From Serratia sp. PL17 (GTDB lineage Bacteria > Pseudomonadota > Gammaproteobacteria > Enterobacterales > Enterobacteriaceae): a stretch of 64,000 nucleotides of DNA. Made by a program: the position numbers and the translations under genes. Positions 10,951-20,502 of the stretch are shown here, in pieces (the first letter of the stretch is position 1; every line of letters begins with the position of its first letter). The notes beneath the pieces were generated by a model. It did not search any database. It was given only the letters and a program-made list of their open reading frames with translations, and was not told the DNA's origin. Where the stretch lies: assembly GCF_017832355.1 (NCBI RefSeq), contig NZ_JAFIBY010000005.1, forward strand, positions 1 through 64,000, read 5' to 3'.

Positions 10951-10979
10951 TGTTACCGGTAACATGTTATCGGTAACAT
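10951..10979 (-). promoter_or_regulatory. Two adjacent GntR operators upstream of gntK
   Basis: TGTTACCGGTAACA (10951-10964) is a perfect palindrome and ATGTTATCGGTAACAT (10964-10979) is a near-perfect one. Both fit the GntR (LacI-family) operator of the E. coli gnt regulon. They share one base, which implies tandem binding 42 bases or more before the gntK start. No gntR gene is in the window, so the regulator must be encoded elsewhere. Confidence 0.88.
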
Positions 10980-11033
10980 TGTCGGAGGAAGTTTCGCCAG
11001 TTGCAATCGCCTTTAACAGGCAGGATCGTTAAC

Positions 11034-11049
11034 TGTGATCGGCTTCAAG
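11034..11049 (-). promoter_or_regulatory. Candidate CRP site upstream of gntK
   Basis: TGTGATCGGCTTCAAG matches the CRP consensus TGTGA-N6-TCACA at 8 of 10 core positions. It lies about 55 bases upstream of the GntR operators, in the 244-base space between iclR and gntK. Catabolite control of gluconate genes is known in E. coli. The site is a motif match only. Confidence 0.5.
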
Positions 11050-11152
11050 TTTTTACTGGGCGAGAGAAACAGGATCGGGGCAGCGTTTTACATGCTGACA
11101 ACAACGAGAAAATCATGGGCGCAGAGTTTGCGCCCAGTGCCGGGATTGAGGC

Positions 11153-11983
11153 TTAACGTACGCCACCATACTCCAGGCTGATTTCTTTTGCTGCGTGGAT
11201 CACCAATGCGCCCAGCTCGATCACCCGGTTGTCGGTGATGCGTGACACCGGACCGGAAATAGAGATAGCGGCAAAGGCCTCGCGATGTTCATCGAAGATG
11301 CAGGCTGCCACGCAACGCAGGCCGAGTGCATGTTCTTCGTCGTCAAACGAAAAGCCTTGTTTGCGGATTTGCGCCAACCCTTCCTTCAGGTTGTGCGGTG
11401 TCAGGGTGTGCTGAGTATAGGTTTGCATACCTTTCTTATGCAGCAGTTGGGTGACCTGCTCATCCGGCAGGGTAGAAAGAAAGGCTTTGCCGGCACCGGA
11501 AGCGTGCATCGGCAGTTTTCCGCCGATCGGCGCGGACATACGCATCAGCGCGGTGCATTGAACCTGATCGATAATAATCGCCTGGTACTCACTGGTATCC
11601 AGCACGGCCAGGTTGACGGTTTCGCCGGACTCTTCCATCAGGCGGCGTAGCGTTGGGTGCACCATGGCCAAGAGATTGCGGCTCTGCAAGAAGCTGCTGC
11701 CAACGACAAAGGCATGAGAACCGAGGGTCCACAGGCCTAAATCACCGACCTGTCTTACAAATCCTTGCTGTTGCATGGTGGTGAGCAACCGATGGGTCGT
11801 AGAGTTGGGTAACCCGGCTTGTTGAGCCAGATCGGTTAACGCGACGTTGCCCTGAGCTTCAGCAATGTATTCCAATAACTTCAGGCCACGGGTTAACGAC
11901 TGCACCTGGCCGGTTGCCGCACTGGCGCTCGGGGATGCAGCACGGGGCTTTTTGCCACGCTTGGCGGGAGCAGGGGTGACCAT
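11153..11983 (-). CDS. iclR: Acetate operon repressor IclR
   Basis: IclR represses aceBAK and its own gene. The 276-residue product has the N-terminal winged helix (SLTRGLKLLEYIAE, LPNSTTHRLLTTMQQQGFV at about residues 30-75) and the C-terminal effector domain (MRMSAPIGGKLPMHASGAGKAF, DDEEHALGLRC). I chose the ATG at 11983, which follows AGGAATGTGGATT and gives the family start MVTPAPAKRG. The frame is open well upstream, but that sequence is unlike IclR and includes an ERIC remnant. The gene is separated from aceK by the gnt/edd/eda operon, unlike in E. coli. Confidence 0.96.
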   Translation of the reverse strand: MVTPAPAKRGKKPRAASPSASAATGQVQSLTRGLKLLEYIAEAQGNVALTDLAQQAGLPNSTTHRLLTTMQQQGFVRQVGDLGLWTLGSHAFVVGSSFLQSRNLLAMVHPTLRRLMEESGETVNLAVLDTSEYQAIIIDQVQCTALMRMSAPIGGKLPMHASGAGKAFLSTLPDEQVTQLLHKKGMQTYTQHTLTPHNLKEGLAQIRKQGFSFDDEEHALGLRCVAACIFDEHREAFAAISISGPVSRITDNRVIELGALVIHAAKEISLEYGGVR

Positions 11984-12008
11984 AATCCACATTCCTTTTT
12001 CCGTATGA

Positions 12009-12023
12009 TGGAATTCATTTTCG
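12009..12023 (-). promoter_or_regulatory. IclR autoregulatory box
   Basis: TGGAATTCATTTTCG agrees with the IclR box TGGAAATNATTTCCA at 11 of 14 defined positions. It lies 26 bases upstream of the iclR start codon, as expected for autorepression. Confidence 0.6.
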
Positions 12024-12140
12024 TTTTTTGCGTATGAATTGCAAGTCGTCAATCTGCTCATCGGATCTGTTACCCGCCAACCTGAAAAACTCTCAATTGC
12101 CGTGCGCCACTTTGCCCCTACAAGCTGTGCTAGGATGGTC

Positions 12141-12186
12141 GATACCCGTCGTCTTTCAAGCCGCAACTTGAAATCCATAGGGTATG
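12141..12186. repeat. ERIC remnant with both ends but no centre
   Basis: GATACCCGTCGTCTTTCAAG, then a few bases, then CAACTTGAAATCCATAGGGTATG: these are the two ends of an ERIC (IRU) element joined together, about 46 bp instead of about 127. It lies in the iclR-metH divergent space. The terminal inverted repeats would form a hairpin. Confidence 0.75.
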
Positions 12187-12240
12187 CAACATTTGAGTGT
12201 CGGTGAAAGAGTGTGGCCTGGAAGATAAAGGGGATCATGG

Positions 12241-15200
12241 GTGACTAATCGAGTAGAACAACTGCGCCAGCAGTTAGCGCAGCGCATTTTAGTGTTGGAC
12301 GGCGGCATGGGCACCATGATCCAGAGCTACCGTCTGGAAGAGAGCGATTTTCGCGGTGAGCGTTTTGCCGACTGGCAGAGCGATCTGAAAGGCAATAATG
12401 ACCTGCTGGTGTTGACCAAGCCCGACGTGATCACCGCCATTCACTACGGCTACCTGGAAGCCGGGGCCGACATTCTCGAAACCAATACCTTCAACTCCAC
12501 TTCTATCGCGATGGCCGACTACCATATGGAGTCGCTGTCCGCCGAGATTAACTATCAGGCCGCCTGCCTGGCACGTGCCTGTGCTGATGAGTGGACTGCG
12601 CGCACGCCAGAGCAACCGCGCTATGTGGCCGGGGTACTGGGCCCGACCAACCGCACTGCCTCTATTTCTCCGAACGTTAACGATCCGGCGTTCCGTAATG
12701 TTTCTTTCGATGAACTGGTGGACGCCTACCGCGAATCGACCCGTGCGCTGGTGGAAGGCGGCGTCGATCTGATTATGATCGAAACCATCTTCGATACCCT
12801 GAACGCCAAGGCTGCCGCCTTTGCGGTGGAAACCGAATTCGAAGCCCTGGGTGTCTCGCTGCCGATCATGATTTCCGGCACCATCACCGATGCCTCCGGC
12901 CGTACCCTGTCCGGGCAGACTACCGAAGCCTTCTATAACTCGATGCGCCACGTCAAGCCGCTGAGCTTTGGTCTGAACTGCGCGTTGGGCCCGGACGAAC
13001 TGCGTCAATACGTTGCCGAACTGTCGCGTATCTCGGAAAGCTACGTCACTGCGCACCCCAACGCCGGTTTACCTAATGCGTTCGGTGAATACGATCTGGA
13101 CGCGCAAGAGATGGCGAAACAGGTCGGCGAGTGGGCGCAGGCCGGCTTCCTGAATATTATCGGCGGCTGCTGCGGGACCACGCCAGAGCACATCGCCGCC
13201 ATGGTCAAGGCCGTGGCGGGCGTGCCGCCGCGCCAACTGCCAGAGATCCCGGTAGCTTGCCGTCTGGCGGGTCTCGAACCCTTGAACATCGACGCCAAAA
13301 CGTTGTTCGTCAACGTCGGTGAGCGTACCAACGTCACCGGTTCAGCGCGCTTCAAGCGATTGATCAAAGAAGAAAAATACAGTGAAGCGCTGGCCGTTGC
13401 CCGTCAACAGGTGGAAAGCGGCGCTCAGATTATCGATATCAACATGGATGAGGGGATGCTCGACGCCGAAGCGGCAATGGTGCGTTTCCTTAACCTGATC
13501 GCTGGCGAGCCGGACATTGCCCGGGTGCCGATCATGATCGACTCCTCCAAATGGTCAGTGATCGAAAAGGGCCTGAAGTGCATCCAGGGCAAAGGTATCG
13601 TTAACTCTATCTCGATGAAAGAGGGCGAAGAGGCCTTTATTCACCATGCCAAACTGGTACGCCGTTATGGTGCTGCCGTCGTGGTGATGGCGTTTGACGA
13701 AGTGGGTCAGGCCGATACGCGTGAGCGCAAATTCGAGATTTGTCGCCGTGCCTATAAGATTTTGACCGAGCGTGTTGGTTTCCCGCCGGAAGACATTATT
13801 TTTGACCCGAACATTTTTGCCGTCGCTACCGGTATCGAAGAGCATAACAACTATGCCGTCGACTTTATCGAAGCGTGCGCCGACATCAAGACTCACCTGC
13901 CGCATGCGATGATTTCCGGCGGCGTGTCCAACGTGTCGTTTTCATTCCGCGGCAATGATCCGGTGCGTGAAGCGATCCACGCGGTATTCCTGTACCACGC
14001 GATCCGCAATGGTATGGACATGGGGATTGTTAACGCAGGACAACTGGCGATCTACGATGATCTGACTGCCGAGCTGCGTGATGCGGTAGAAGATGTGATC
14101 CTCAACCGCCGCGACGACGGGACCGAACGCTTGCTGGAACTGGCGGAAAAATACCGTGGCAGCAAAGATAACGACGTGGCGGTGCAGCAGGCGGAATGGC
14201 GCGGTTGGGCAGTAGAAAAACGGCTGGAATACTCGCTGGTGAAAGGTATCACCGAGTTTATCGAGCTGGATACCGAAGAAGCCCGGCAGCGGGCGGATCG
14301 TCCGATCGAAGTGATCGAAGGGCCGCTGATGGCGGGCATGAACGTGGTTGGCGATCTGTTCGGCGAAGGCAAAATGTTCCTGCCGCAGGTGGTGAAGTCC
14401 GCTCGCGTAATGAAACAGGCGGTGGCCTATCTGGAACCCTACATTGAGGCCAGCAAGCAGAAAGGCTCTACGGCGGGAAAAATCCTGCTGGCGACGGTGA
14501 AGGGCGACGTGCACGACATCGGTAAAAACATCGTTGGCGTGGTGCTGCAGTGCAACAACTACGAAATTGTCGATCTGGGCGTGATGGTGCCGACGGAGAA
14601 AATCCTGAAGACTGCGCGTGAGCAGAACGTGGACATCATCGGCTTATCCGGGTTGATCACGCCGTCGTTGGACGAGATGGTCAACGTGGCGAAAGAAATG
14701 GAGCGTCAGGGTTTCACTCTGCCGTTGCTGATCGGCGGTGCGACGACCTCCAAGGCGCATACCGCCGTCAAGATCGAGCAGAACTACAGCGGCTCGACGA
14801 CTTACGTGCAGAACGCATCCCGTACCGTGGGCGTGGTGTCGGCATTGCTTTCCGACACACAGCGCGACGATTTTGTGGCGCGAACCCGTAAAGAATATGA
14901 AACCGTGCGCATTCAGCACGCACGTAAAAAACCGCGCACCCCGCCGGTTGATCTGCAGAAAGCGCGCGATAACGCCATGGTGTTGGACTGGGAAAACTAT
15001 CAGCCGCCAGTACCGAAGCAGTTGGGCGTCTACCCGGTCGAAGCCAGTATCGAGACGCTGCGCCAGTACATCGACTGGACACCGTTCTTCATGACCTGGT
15101 CGCTGGCGGGTAAATATCCGCGGATTTTGGAAGATGACGTGGTGGGCGAAGAGGCCAAACGGCTGTTCGCCGACGCCAACCAGATGCTGGATATGCTGGC

Positions 15201-15921
15201 CGCTAATGGCAGCCTCAACCCGCGCGGTGTGTACGGGCTGTTCCCGGCGAACCGGGTTGGTGACGACGTTGAAGTGTATCGCGACGAAAATCGCGAAGAG
15301 GTGCTGGTGGTCAGCCGCCATCTGCGCCAGCAAACGGAGAAAACCGATTTCCCGAACTACTGCCTGGCTGACTTTGTCGCGCCGAAAAGCAGCGGTAAGG
15401 CTGATTACTTCGGTGCTTTTGCCGTGACGGGGGGGCTGGAGGAAGATGAGCTGGCGGCGGCCTATGATGCACAACACGATGATTACAACAAAATCATGGT
15501 GAAAGCATTGTCGGATCGCCTGGCGGAGGCGTTTGCTGAATACCTGCATGAACAGGTGCGTAAGCTGCACTGGGGTTTTGCTACCGAAGAAAACCTGAGC
15601 AATGAAGAGCTGATCCGCGAAAATTATCAGGGTATCCGTCCGGCGCCGGGTTATCCGGCCTGTCCGGAGCACACCGAAAAAGCGGAAATTTGGCGCTTGC
15701 TGGACGTTAACCGCCATACCGGTATGGTGCTGACCGAATCTTTCGCCATGTGGCCAGGGGCAGCCGTGTCTGGTTGGTATTTCAGTCATCCGCAGAGCAA
15801 GTATTTTGCGGTGGCGCAGATCCAACGCGATCAGGTAGAGGATTACGCGACGCGTAAAGGCATGAGCGTCAGTGAGGTTGAACGCTGGTTAGCGCCTAAC
15901 CTTGGCTACGACGCCGACTGA
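12241..15921 (+). CDS. metH: Cobalamin-dependent methionine synthase
   Basis: MetH transfers methyl from 5-methyltetrahydrofolate to homocysteine through cobalamin. The product has 1226 residues against 1227 in E. coli. The domains in order are: homocysteine/zinc domain (GLNCALG and [10 protein letters not shown] supply the Cys ligands), the pterin-binding domain from about residue 355 ([16 protein letters not shown]), the cobalamin cap and binding domain with the DVHDIGKN motif (His758 is the cobalt ligand), and the C-terminal AdoMet reactivation domain ([12 protein letters not shown]). The start is GTG behind AAGGGGAT. A nearby out-of-frame ATG at 12237 is not used. It is divergent from iclR. 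Confidence 0.98.
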   Translation: MTNRVEQLRQQLAQRILVLDGGMGTMIQSYRLEESDFRGERFADWQSDLKGNNDLLVLTKPDVITAIHYGYLEAGADILETNTFNSTSIAMADYHMESLSAEINYQAACLARACADEWTARTPEQPRYVAGVLGPTNRTASISPNVNDPAFRNVSFDELVDAYRESTRALVEGGVDLIMIETIFDTLNAKAAAFAVETEFEALGVSLPIMISGTITDASGRTLSGQTTEAFYNSMRHVKPLSFGLNCALGPDELRQYVAELSRISESYVTAHPNAGLPNAFGEYDLDAQEMAKQVGEWAQAGFLNIIGGCCGTTPEHIAAMVKAVAGVPPRQLPEIPVACRLAGLEPLNIDAKTLFVNVGERTNVTGSARFKRLIKEEKYSEALAVARQQVESGAQIIDINMDEGMLDAEAAMVRFLNLIAGEPDIARVPIMIDSSKWSVIEKGLKCIQGKGIVNSISMKEGEEAFIHHAKLVRRYGAAVVVMAFDEVGQADTRERKFEICRRAYKILTERVGFPPEDIIFDPNIFAVATGIEEHNNYAVDFIEACADIKTHLPHAMISGGVSNVSFSFRGNDPVREAIHAVFLYHAIRNGMDMGIVNAGQLAIYDDLTAELRDAVEDVILNRRDDGTERLLELAEKYRGSKDNDVAVQQAEWRGWAVEKRLEYSLVKGITEFIELDTEEARQRADRPIEVIEGPLMAGMNVVGDLFGEGKMFLPQVVKSARVMKQAVAYLEPYIEASKQKGSTAGKILLATVKGDVHDIGKNIVGVVLQCNNYEIVDLGVMVPTEKILKTAREQNVDIIGLSGLITPSLDEMVNVAKEMERQGFTLPLLIGGATTSKAHTAVKIEQNYSGSTTYVQNASRTVGVVSALLSDTQRDDFVARTRKEYETVRIQHARKKPRTPPVDLQKARDNAMVLDWENYQPPVPKQLGVYPVEASIETLRQYIDWTPFFMTWSLAGKYPRILEDDVVGEEAKRLFADANQMLDMLAANGSLNPRGVYGLFPANRVGDDVEVYRDENREEVLVVSRHLRQQTEKTDFPNYCLADFVAPKSSGKADYFGAFAVTGGLEEDELAAAYDAQHDDYNKIMVKALSDRLAEAFAEYLHEQVRKLHWGFATEENLSNEELIRENYQGIRPAPGYPACPEHTEKAEIWRLLDVNRHTGMVLTESFAMWPGAAVSGWYFSHPQSKYFAVAQIQRDQVEDYATRKGMSVSEVERWLAPNLGYDAD

Positions 15922-15936
15922 TTCATCTTCTCTTTG

Positions 15937-15955
15937 GGGGCGCGGTTCGCGCCCC
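15937..15955. other. Hairpin at the convergent ends of metH and the GntR-family gene
   Basis: A perfect 8-bp GC stem (GGGGCGCG / CGCGCCCC) with a 3-base loop lies between the two stop codons. Neither side has a T tract, so it is at best a weak bidirectional terminator. Confidence 0.45.
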
Positions 15956-15957
15956 TG

Positions 15958-16668
15958 TCATTGCGCTTCCACGTCAATGTGCAGCGCGTCGTAACGCCAA
16001 TACTCCAAATCACAATCAATCACCCGGTCGTGCTGATCGCGGTTAACCCGGGTAATAAACAGCGCCGGGCTGCCGTAGGTCACTTTGAGCATTTCTGCCG
16101 CTTCCTGTGGCAGCAGTGTCGGCAGCATATCGAAACGGACTCGCCCATAACGAATCCCATAGCGCTCGGCATACAGCCCTGTGAGCGACTGGGTTAAGTC
16201 TTCGTCCAAAATACCGGCAAAGTAGGCGGGATTAAGGTAATGCTCGCAGTACAACACCGCGCGGCCGTCGATATAGCGTAGCCGACGAATACGGTAAACC
16301 TCGGTGCCGGCCGGCAAAGTGAGCTTTTGACTCAAGGCAGCGCACAGCGGCACGGTGGCGGTGTCGATAACCTCTGTATGGGCATCACGCCCCTGCTGCT
16401 GTGCCATGGCATGAAAATGACTGCGCTGTAAGGGGTTATACACCAGCCGGGGCGGCGAGATAAACCAGCCGCGCCTGACCTGACGGTAAATGACACCCTG
16501 AGCCTCCAACTGGCTGAGCGCTTCCTGCAAGGTGATGCGGGTGGTGGAGAACTGTTCGCTCAGGGTGCGCTCAGAAGGCAGTTTGCCACCGGCGTTGAAT
16601 TCCCCCTCGGCGATACGGGCAGCCAGTGTCTGGCAAATGGCTGCCACGGTTGTTGTTCCTTCACTCAT
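15958..16668 (-). CDS. GntR-family regulator with UTRA domain
   Basis: The 236-residue protein has an N-terminal GntR winged helix (about residues 5-70; GKLPSERTLSEQFSTTRITLQEALSQLE) and a C-terminal UTRA ligand domain (about 85-230; LPAGTEVYRIRRLRYIDGRAVLYCEHYLNP), so it belongs to the HutC/FarR subfamily. It faces the five-gene transport operon starting at 16974, with a perfect palindrome near that operon's start. It is the likely local regulator. Similar regulators often control phosphonate, amino-sugar or histidine genes. The effector here is unknown. Confidence 0.85.
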   Translation of the reverse strand: MSEGTTTVAAICQTLAARIAEGEFNAGGKLPSERTLSEQFSTTRITLQEALSQLEAQGVIYRQVRRGWFISPPRLVYNPLQRSHFHAMAQQQGRDAHTEVIDTATVPLCAALSQKLTLPAGTEVYRIRRLRYIDGRAVLYCEHYLNPAYFAGILDEDLTQSLTGLYAERYGIRYGRVRFDMLPTLLPQEAAEMLKVTYGSPALFITRVNRDQHDRVIDCDLEYWRYDALHIDVEAQ

Positions 16669-16695
16669 GCCACAGATGCCCCATTTCAGTGCGTT

Positions 16696-16808
16696 TATAC
16701 CCGTCGACTTTCAAGCTGCAGCGTCGCTTACCCCATTGACTGACTAAAGTAAGCGCCTGGGGACGAGTGATCTGGGCGCCTGGCCGCAACTTGACGTTCA
16801 TAGGGTAT
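16696..16808. repeat. ERIC element, 113 bp
   Basis: It starts TATACCCGTCGACTTTCAAG and ends CGTTCATAGGGTATG, with the central AAGTAAGCGCCTGGGGA block typical of ERIC. It is slightly shorter than the 127-bp standard. It lies between the GntR-family gene and the transport operon, upstream of the palindromic operator. Confidence 0.85.
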
Positions 16809-16925
16809 GCCCCGCTAAAGGTTGACCAACGACAGGCTCCGGGACGCGCTAGATGCGATAAAAATGCTGCTTTTTTAGACTGACATATAATTATCACATT
16901 CGTCCGTTAGATTGGCTTGGTTCTT

Positions 16926-16941
16926 GCTGGACTAGTCCAGC
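16926..16941 (+). promoter_or_regulatory. Perfect 16-bp palindrome, likely operator of the UTRA regulator
   Basis: GCTGGACTAGTCCAGC is a perfect inverted repeat 32 bases before the start codon of the binding-protein gene. Its length and position suit a dimeric GntR-family repressor, and the adjacent divergent gene encodes one. The binding is inferred, not shown. Confidence 0.65.
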
Positions 16942-16973
16942 GCCTCTACACACTACCACCCGGAGCATCAGTT

Positions 16974-18035
16974 ATGAAACGTTTGTGCGCTTCTGTGTTA
17001 AGCAGTGCCATTGTACTGACCAGCCAGATGAGCTGGGCCGCAGATACCGATCTGGCGGCGTTGGAGCAGGCAGCCAAGAAAGAAGGTGAAGTTAACAGTG
17101 TCGGCATGCCGGACAGCTGGGCAAACTGGAAAGGCACCTGGCAAGACTTGTTGAGCAAATATGGCCTGAAGCATGTCGATACCGACATGAGTTCAGCGCA
17201 GGAAATCGCCAAGTTCGATGCAGAGAAGGGCAACGCCACTGCGGATATTGGTGATGTGGGCGCGGCATTCGGTCCGATTGCGGTCCAGAAAGGGGTGACG
17301 CAGCCGTACAAACCCTCCACCTGGGATCAGGTACCGGCCTGGGCGAAGGACAAGGATGGCCACTGGGCGCTGGCCTACACGGGCACCATCGCCTTTATTA
17401 TCAACAAACAACAAGTAAAAGAGATCCCGCACAGCTGGGCCGATCTGCTGAAGGGCACTTATCAGGTCACTATCGGTGATGTCGGCACTGCCTCGCAGGC
17501 GGCTAGCGGCGTGCTGGCGGCTACCTATGCCATGGGCGGTAATGAGAAGAACCTGAAGCCGGGCCTGGAATTCTTCGGCAAGCTGGCCAAGGCAGGGCGT
17601 TTGAGCCTGACTAACCCCGTGATCGCCTCGCTGGAAAAAGGTGAAGTGCAGGTTGGCGTGGTATGGGACTTTAACGGTCTGAATTACCGCGATCAGATCG
17701 ACAAGACCCGTTTTGAAGTGCTGATCCCGTCTGACGGCTCCATCACTTCCGGCTACACCACCATCATCAACAAGTACGCCAAGCACCCGAACGCCGCCAA
17801 GCTGGCGCGTGAATACATTTTCTCTGATGCAGGCCAGATCAACCTGGCGCGTGGTTATGCCCGACCAATCCGTGCGGAGCATCTGACGCTGCCTGACGAT
17901 GTAAAAGCCAAGCTGCTGCCAGCCGAACAGTATAAAAACGCTCACCCAATCGCCGATCCGGCTGCCTGGGAACAAAGCGCGAAAACGCTGCCGCGTCAGT
18001 GGCAGGAAAATGTCATTATGTTTATGCAGCAGTGA
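16974..18035 (+). CDS. ABC transporter periplasmic substrate-binding protein (family 1)
   Basis: The 353-residue protein has a signal peptide (MKRLCAS, hydrophobic stretch, cleavage near SWA-AD at about residue 23). It has the fold pattern of the iron/thiamine/2-aminoethylphosphonate binding proteins (LEQAAKKEGEVNSVGMPDSW, ADIGDVGAAFG, EKGEVQVGVVWDFNGLN, DGSITSGYTTIINKYAKHPNAAKLAREY). The start ATG at 16974 follows CGGAG. An open frame to 16917 lacks a leader pattern. It is first in the operon with a hydrolase, two permeases and an ATPase. The ligand is not known. An organophosphorus compound is plausible because of the neighbouring phosphatase-family gene. Confidence 0.85.
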   Translation: MKRLCASVLSSAIVLTSQMSWAADTDLAALEQAAKKEGEVNSVGMPDSWANWKGTWQDLLSKYGLKHVDTDMSSAQEIAKFDAEKGNATADIGDVGAAFGPIAVQKGVTQPYKPSTWDQVPAWAKDKDGHWALAYTGTIAFIINKQQVKEIPHSWADLLKGTYQVTIGDVGTASQAASGVLAATYAMGGNEKNLKPGLEFFGKLAKAGRLSLTNPVIASLEKGEVQVGVVWDFNGLNYRDQIDKTRFEVLIPSDGSITSGYTTIINKYAKHPNAAKLAREYIFSDAGQINLARGYARPIRAEHLTLPDDVKAKLLPAEQYKNAHPIADPAAWEQSAKTLPRQWQENVIMFMQQ

Positions 18036-18046
18036 GTTAAGCCATC

Positions 18047-18844
18047 ATGAAAACGATCCTCGTGCTGTTGGACGGTCTGAACTACCAGGTGGCGCATGAC
18101 GCTATGGGTTATCTGCAGGCCGAATGTGCGGCAGGACGTGGACGGTTGTATCAAGTGGAGAGCGAGTTACCCTCGCTCTCCCGACCGCTGTATGAATGCA
18201 TCCTCACCGGCGTGCCGCCGGTGGAGAGCGGTGTCGTGCATAACCAGGTGTCGCGTTTGTCGCACCAGCAAAGCGTGTTCCACTATGCGCGTGCTGCTGG
18301 CCTGACGACCGCTGCGGCCGCCTACCATTGGTTCAGTGAGTTATATAACCGTACCCCGTTCGACGCCGCGCGCGATCGCCATACCGACGATGCTGAATTA
18401 CCGATCCAGCACGGCCATTTTTATTATGACGATCGCTACCCGGATTCCCATCTGTTTGATGACGCCGAAAGCTTACGCCTCCGCCATCAACCCGACTTTT
18501 TGCTGATTCACCCGATGAACATCGACGACGCAGGCCATCGCTTTGGTCTGTCTTCACCGCAATACCGCAATTCGGCCCGCAATGCCGACGGCGTGCTGTC
18601 GCGCTATTTGGCAGGCTGGTTAGCCGACGATTATCAGGTGATGATCACCGCCGATCACGGCATGAATGATGACCGCAGCCACGGCGGTGTTTTGCCCGAA
18701 GAGCGCCAGGTGCCGCTGTTTGTCTTTGGCAGTGCATTCAGCCAGAACGATGCCAACCCGCAGCAAACCGACCTGTGTGGCACGCTGTGTGAGGTGCTGC
18801 AAGTGACACACGACAAGCCGCGTTGCCGTGCGTTGTTGGTATAA
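18047..18844 (+). CDS. Alkaline phosphatase superfamily hydrolase (nucleotide pyrophosphatase/phosphodiesterase-like)
   Basis: The 265-residue protein has no signal peptide and is therefore probably cytoplasmic. Metal and catalytic residues of the alkaline phosphatase superfamily can be placed: Asp9 in LVLLDGL, a likely Ser45 nucleophile in PSLSRPLYECILTG (Thr is more usual), Asp160 and His164 in NIDDAGHRFG, Asp203-His204 in TADHGMN, and His212 in SHGG. It lies 11 bases after the binding-protein gene and just before the permeases, so it may hydrolyse the imported compound. Phosphodiester, phosphonoacetate or pyrophosphate substrates are all possible. Confidence 0.82.
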   Translation: MKTILVLLDGLNYQVAHDAMGYLQAECAAGRGRLYQVESELPSLSRPLYECILTGVPPVESGVVHNQVSRLSHQQSVFHYARAAGLTTAAAAYHWFSELYNRTPFDAARDRHTDDAELPIQHGHFYYDDRYPDSHLFDDAESLRLRHQPDFLLIHPMNIDDAGHRFGLSSPQYRNSARNADGVLSRYLAGWLADDYQVMITADHGMNDDRSHGGVLPEERQVPLFVFGSAFSQNDANPQQTDLCGTLCEVLQVTHDKPRCRALLV

Positions 18845-18855
18845 GGGCGAATAAC

Positions 18856-19695
18856 ATGAAAGCTAAGTGGATTGCCGCGCTGTGCTTGCTGCCGTTCATC
18901 CTGTTGTTCGGCGCGTTCCAAATCGCACCGCTGGTATGGATTGCGGTCAACAGTTTTTTCAGCCAGAGCAGTGGCTGGGGGCTGGGCAACTATGTTGATG
19001 TGCTGACCTCGCCGTTCTATTTGCAGGCGTTTCAGTTCTCGCTGGAGATTTCCCTCTGGTCGAGCGTTTACGGACTGCTGATTGCATTAGTTGGCAGTTA
19101 CTCACTGCGCCAGCTGGGCCAGACCCGATTTCATGACTTCGTGATGTCGTTCACTAACATGACCAGCAACTTTGCGGGCGTGCCGCTGGCGTTCGCCTTT
19201 GTCATTCTGCTGGGGCTAAATGGCTGCCTGACGTTGTTACTCCGTAAATACGGTTTGATGGAGGGGTTTAACCTTTACTCCAAAACCGGGCTTATCGTGC
19301 TTTACACCTACTTCCAGATCCCGTTGGGCGTGCTGCTGCTGTACCCGGCATTCGACGCATTGCGCGAAGACTGGCGTGAATCAGCGTCGTTGCTGGGGGC
19401 CAGCCCGTGGCGCTATTGGCGACATATTGGCCTGCCCGTGCTGGCACCGGCGTTGATGGGCACCTTTGTCATTCTGCTGGCGAATGCGCTGGGCGCTTAT
19501 GCCACGGTATACGCGCTGACCACCGGTAATTTCAACGTGATTCCGATCCGTATTTCGGCATTGGTCGCGGGGGATATTTCCCTTGATCCTAATCTGGCCA
19601 GTGCGCTGGCGATGCTGTTGGTGGCGATGATGGCGTTCATCACCTTGATTCACCAATGGCTATTACGTCGGAGCTACCTCAATGCACGCTCATAA
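18856..19695 (+). CDS. ABC transporter permease (first of pair)
   Basis: The 279-residue inner-membrane protein has about six hydrophobic segments and the EAA-type loop ESASLLGASPWRYWRHIGLPVLAP at about residues 175-200, which contacts the ATPase. I chose the ATG at 18856 after AGGGCG. The open frame from 18823 overlaps the previous gene and begins with non-membrane sequence. It pairs with the next gene to form the channel of the transporter. Confidence 0.85.
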   Translation: MKAKWIAALCLLPFILLFGAFQIAPLVWIAVNSFFSQSSGWGLGNYVDVLTSPFYLQAFQFSLEISLWSSVYGLLIALVGSYSLRQLGQTRFHDFVMSFTNMTSNFAGVPLAFAFVILLGLNGCLTLLLRKYGLMEGFNLYSKTGLIVLYTYFQIPLGVLLLYPAFDALREDWRESASLLGASPWRYWRHIGLPVLAPALMGTFVILLANALGAYATVYALTTGNFNVIPIRISALVAGDISLDPNLASALAMLLVAMMAFITLIHQWLLRRSYLNARS

Positions 19696-19712
19696 CGTTC
19701 TGGAGGGCCGAC

Positions 19713-20498
19713 ATGTCCCGTTTTGAAACCGGTTATCACCGCGTGGTGAGCAGCTTACTGCTGCTGATCCTGCTGTTGCCGCTGGCGGCGACGCTGATTT
19801 ACGCACTGGCTACCCAATGGGGCGCCACCATCCTGCCGGACGGTTTGACCCTGAAATGGCTGGTCGCGCTATGGAGCGATCCGCGCTTCTTGCTGGCGTT
19901 GTGGCATTCGCTATTGATTTGTTTCGGCACCCTGGTGCTGGCGGTGGCAGTGATATTGCCGATGATGTTCGTTATTGCTTACTACTTCCCAAAATTGGAT
20001 GCCGTGATGAACGTGCTGATTCTGCTGCCGTTCGCTGTCCCGCCGGTGGTGTCCGCGGTGGGGTTGATGCAACTGTTTGCCACCGATCCGCTGCCGTTGT
20101 TAGGAACGCCGTGGATCCTGATCGGTTGCTACTTCGCCATTGCGCTGCCGTTTATTTACCGTGCTATCAGCAACAACATGCAGGCGATTAACCTACGGGA
20201 TCTGATGGATGCTGCACATCTGCTAGGCGCCAGCACCTGGCAAGCCGCACTGTTGGTGGTGCTGCCTAATCTGCGCAAGGGCGGCATGATTGCCGTTTTG
20301 CTGTCGTTCTCTTTCCTGATTGGCGAATTTGTTTTCGCCAACCTGCTGGTGGGTAGCCAATATGAAACGCTGCAGGTCTACCTCTATAACATGCGTAACG
20401 GCAGCGGCCATTTTACCAGCGCACTGGTCATTTCTTATTTCGCCGTGGTGCTGATTGTTACCTGGTTGGCGAATTTACTGAATAAAACTAAGGGTTAA
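19713..20498 (+). CDS. ABC transporter permease (second of pair)
   Basis: The 261-residue inner-membrane protein has about six membrane spans and the EAA-like loop DAAHLLGASTWQAALLVVLPNLRKG. TGGAGGG precedes the ATG at 19713, which is used in place of the longer open frame. It lies 17 bases after the first permease. Together with the binding protein and ATPase it completes an importer of the Fe3+/spermidine/2-aminoethylphosphonate class. Confidence 0.85.
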   Translation: MSRFETGYHRVVSSLLLLILLLPLAATLIYALATQWGATILPDGLTLKWLVALWSDPRFLLALWHSLLICFGTLVLAVAVILPMMFVIAYYFPKLDAVMNVLILLPFAVPPVVSAVGLMQLFATDPLPLLGTPWILIGCYFAIALPFIYRAISNNMQAINLRDLMDAAHLLGASTWQAALLVVLPNLRKGGMIAVLLSFSFLIGEFVFANLLVGSQYETLQVYLYNMRNGSGHFTSALVISYFAVVLIVTWLANLLNKTKG

Positions 20499-20502
20499 CC
20501 GC

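Noticed and set aside
14644-15825. A 393-codon frame antisense to metH
   Set aside because: metH is certain over the whole stretch; the antisense product is His/Arg-rich with no recognisable domain.
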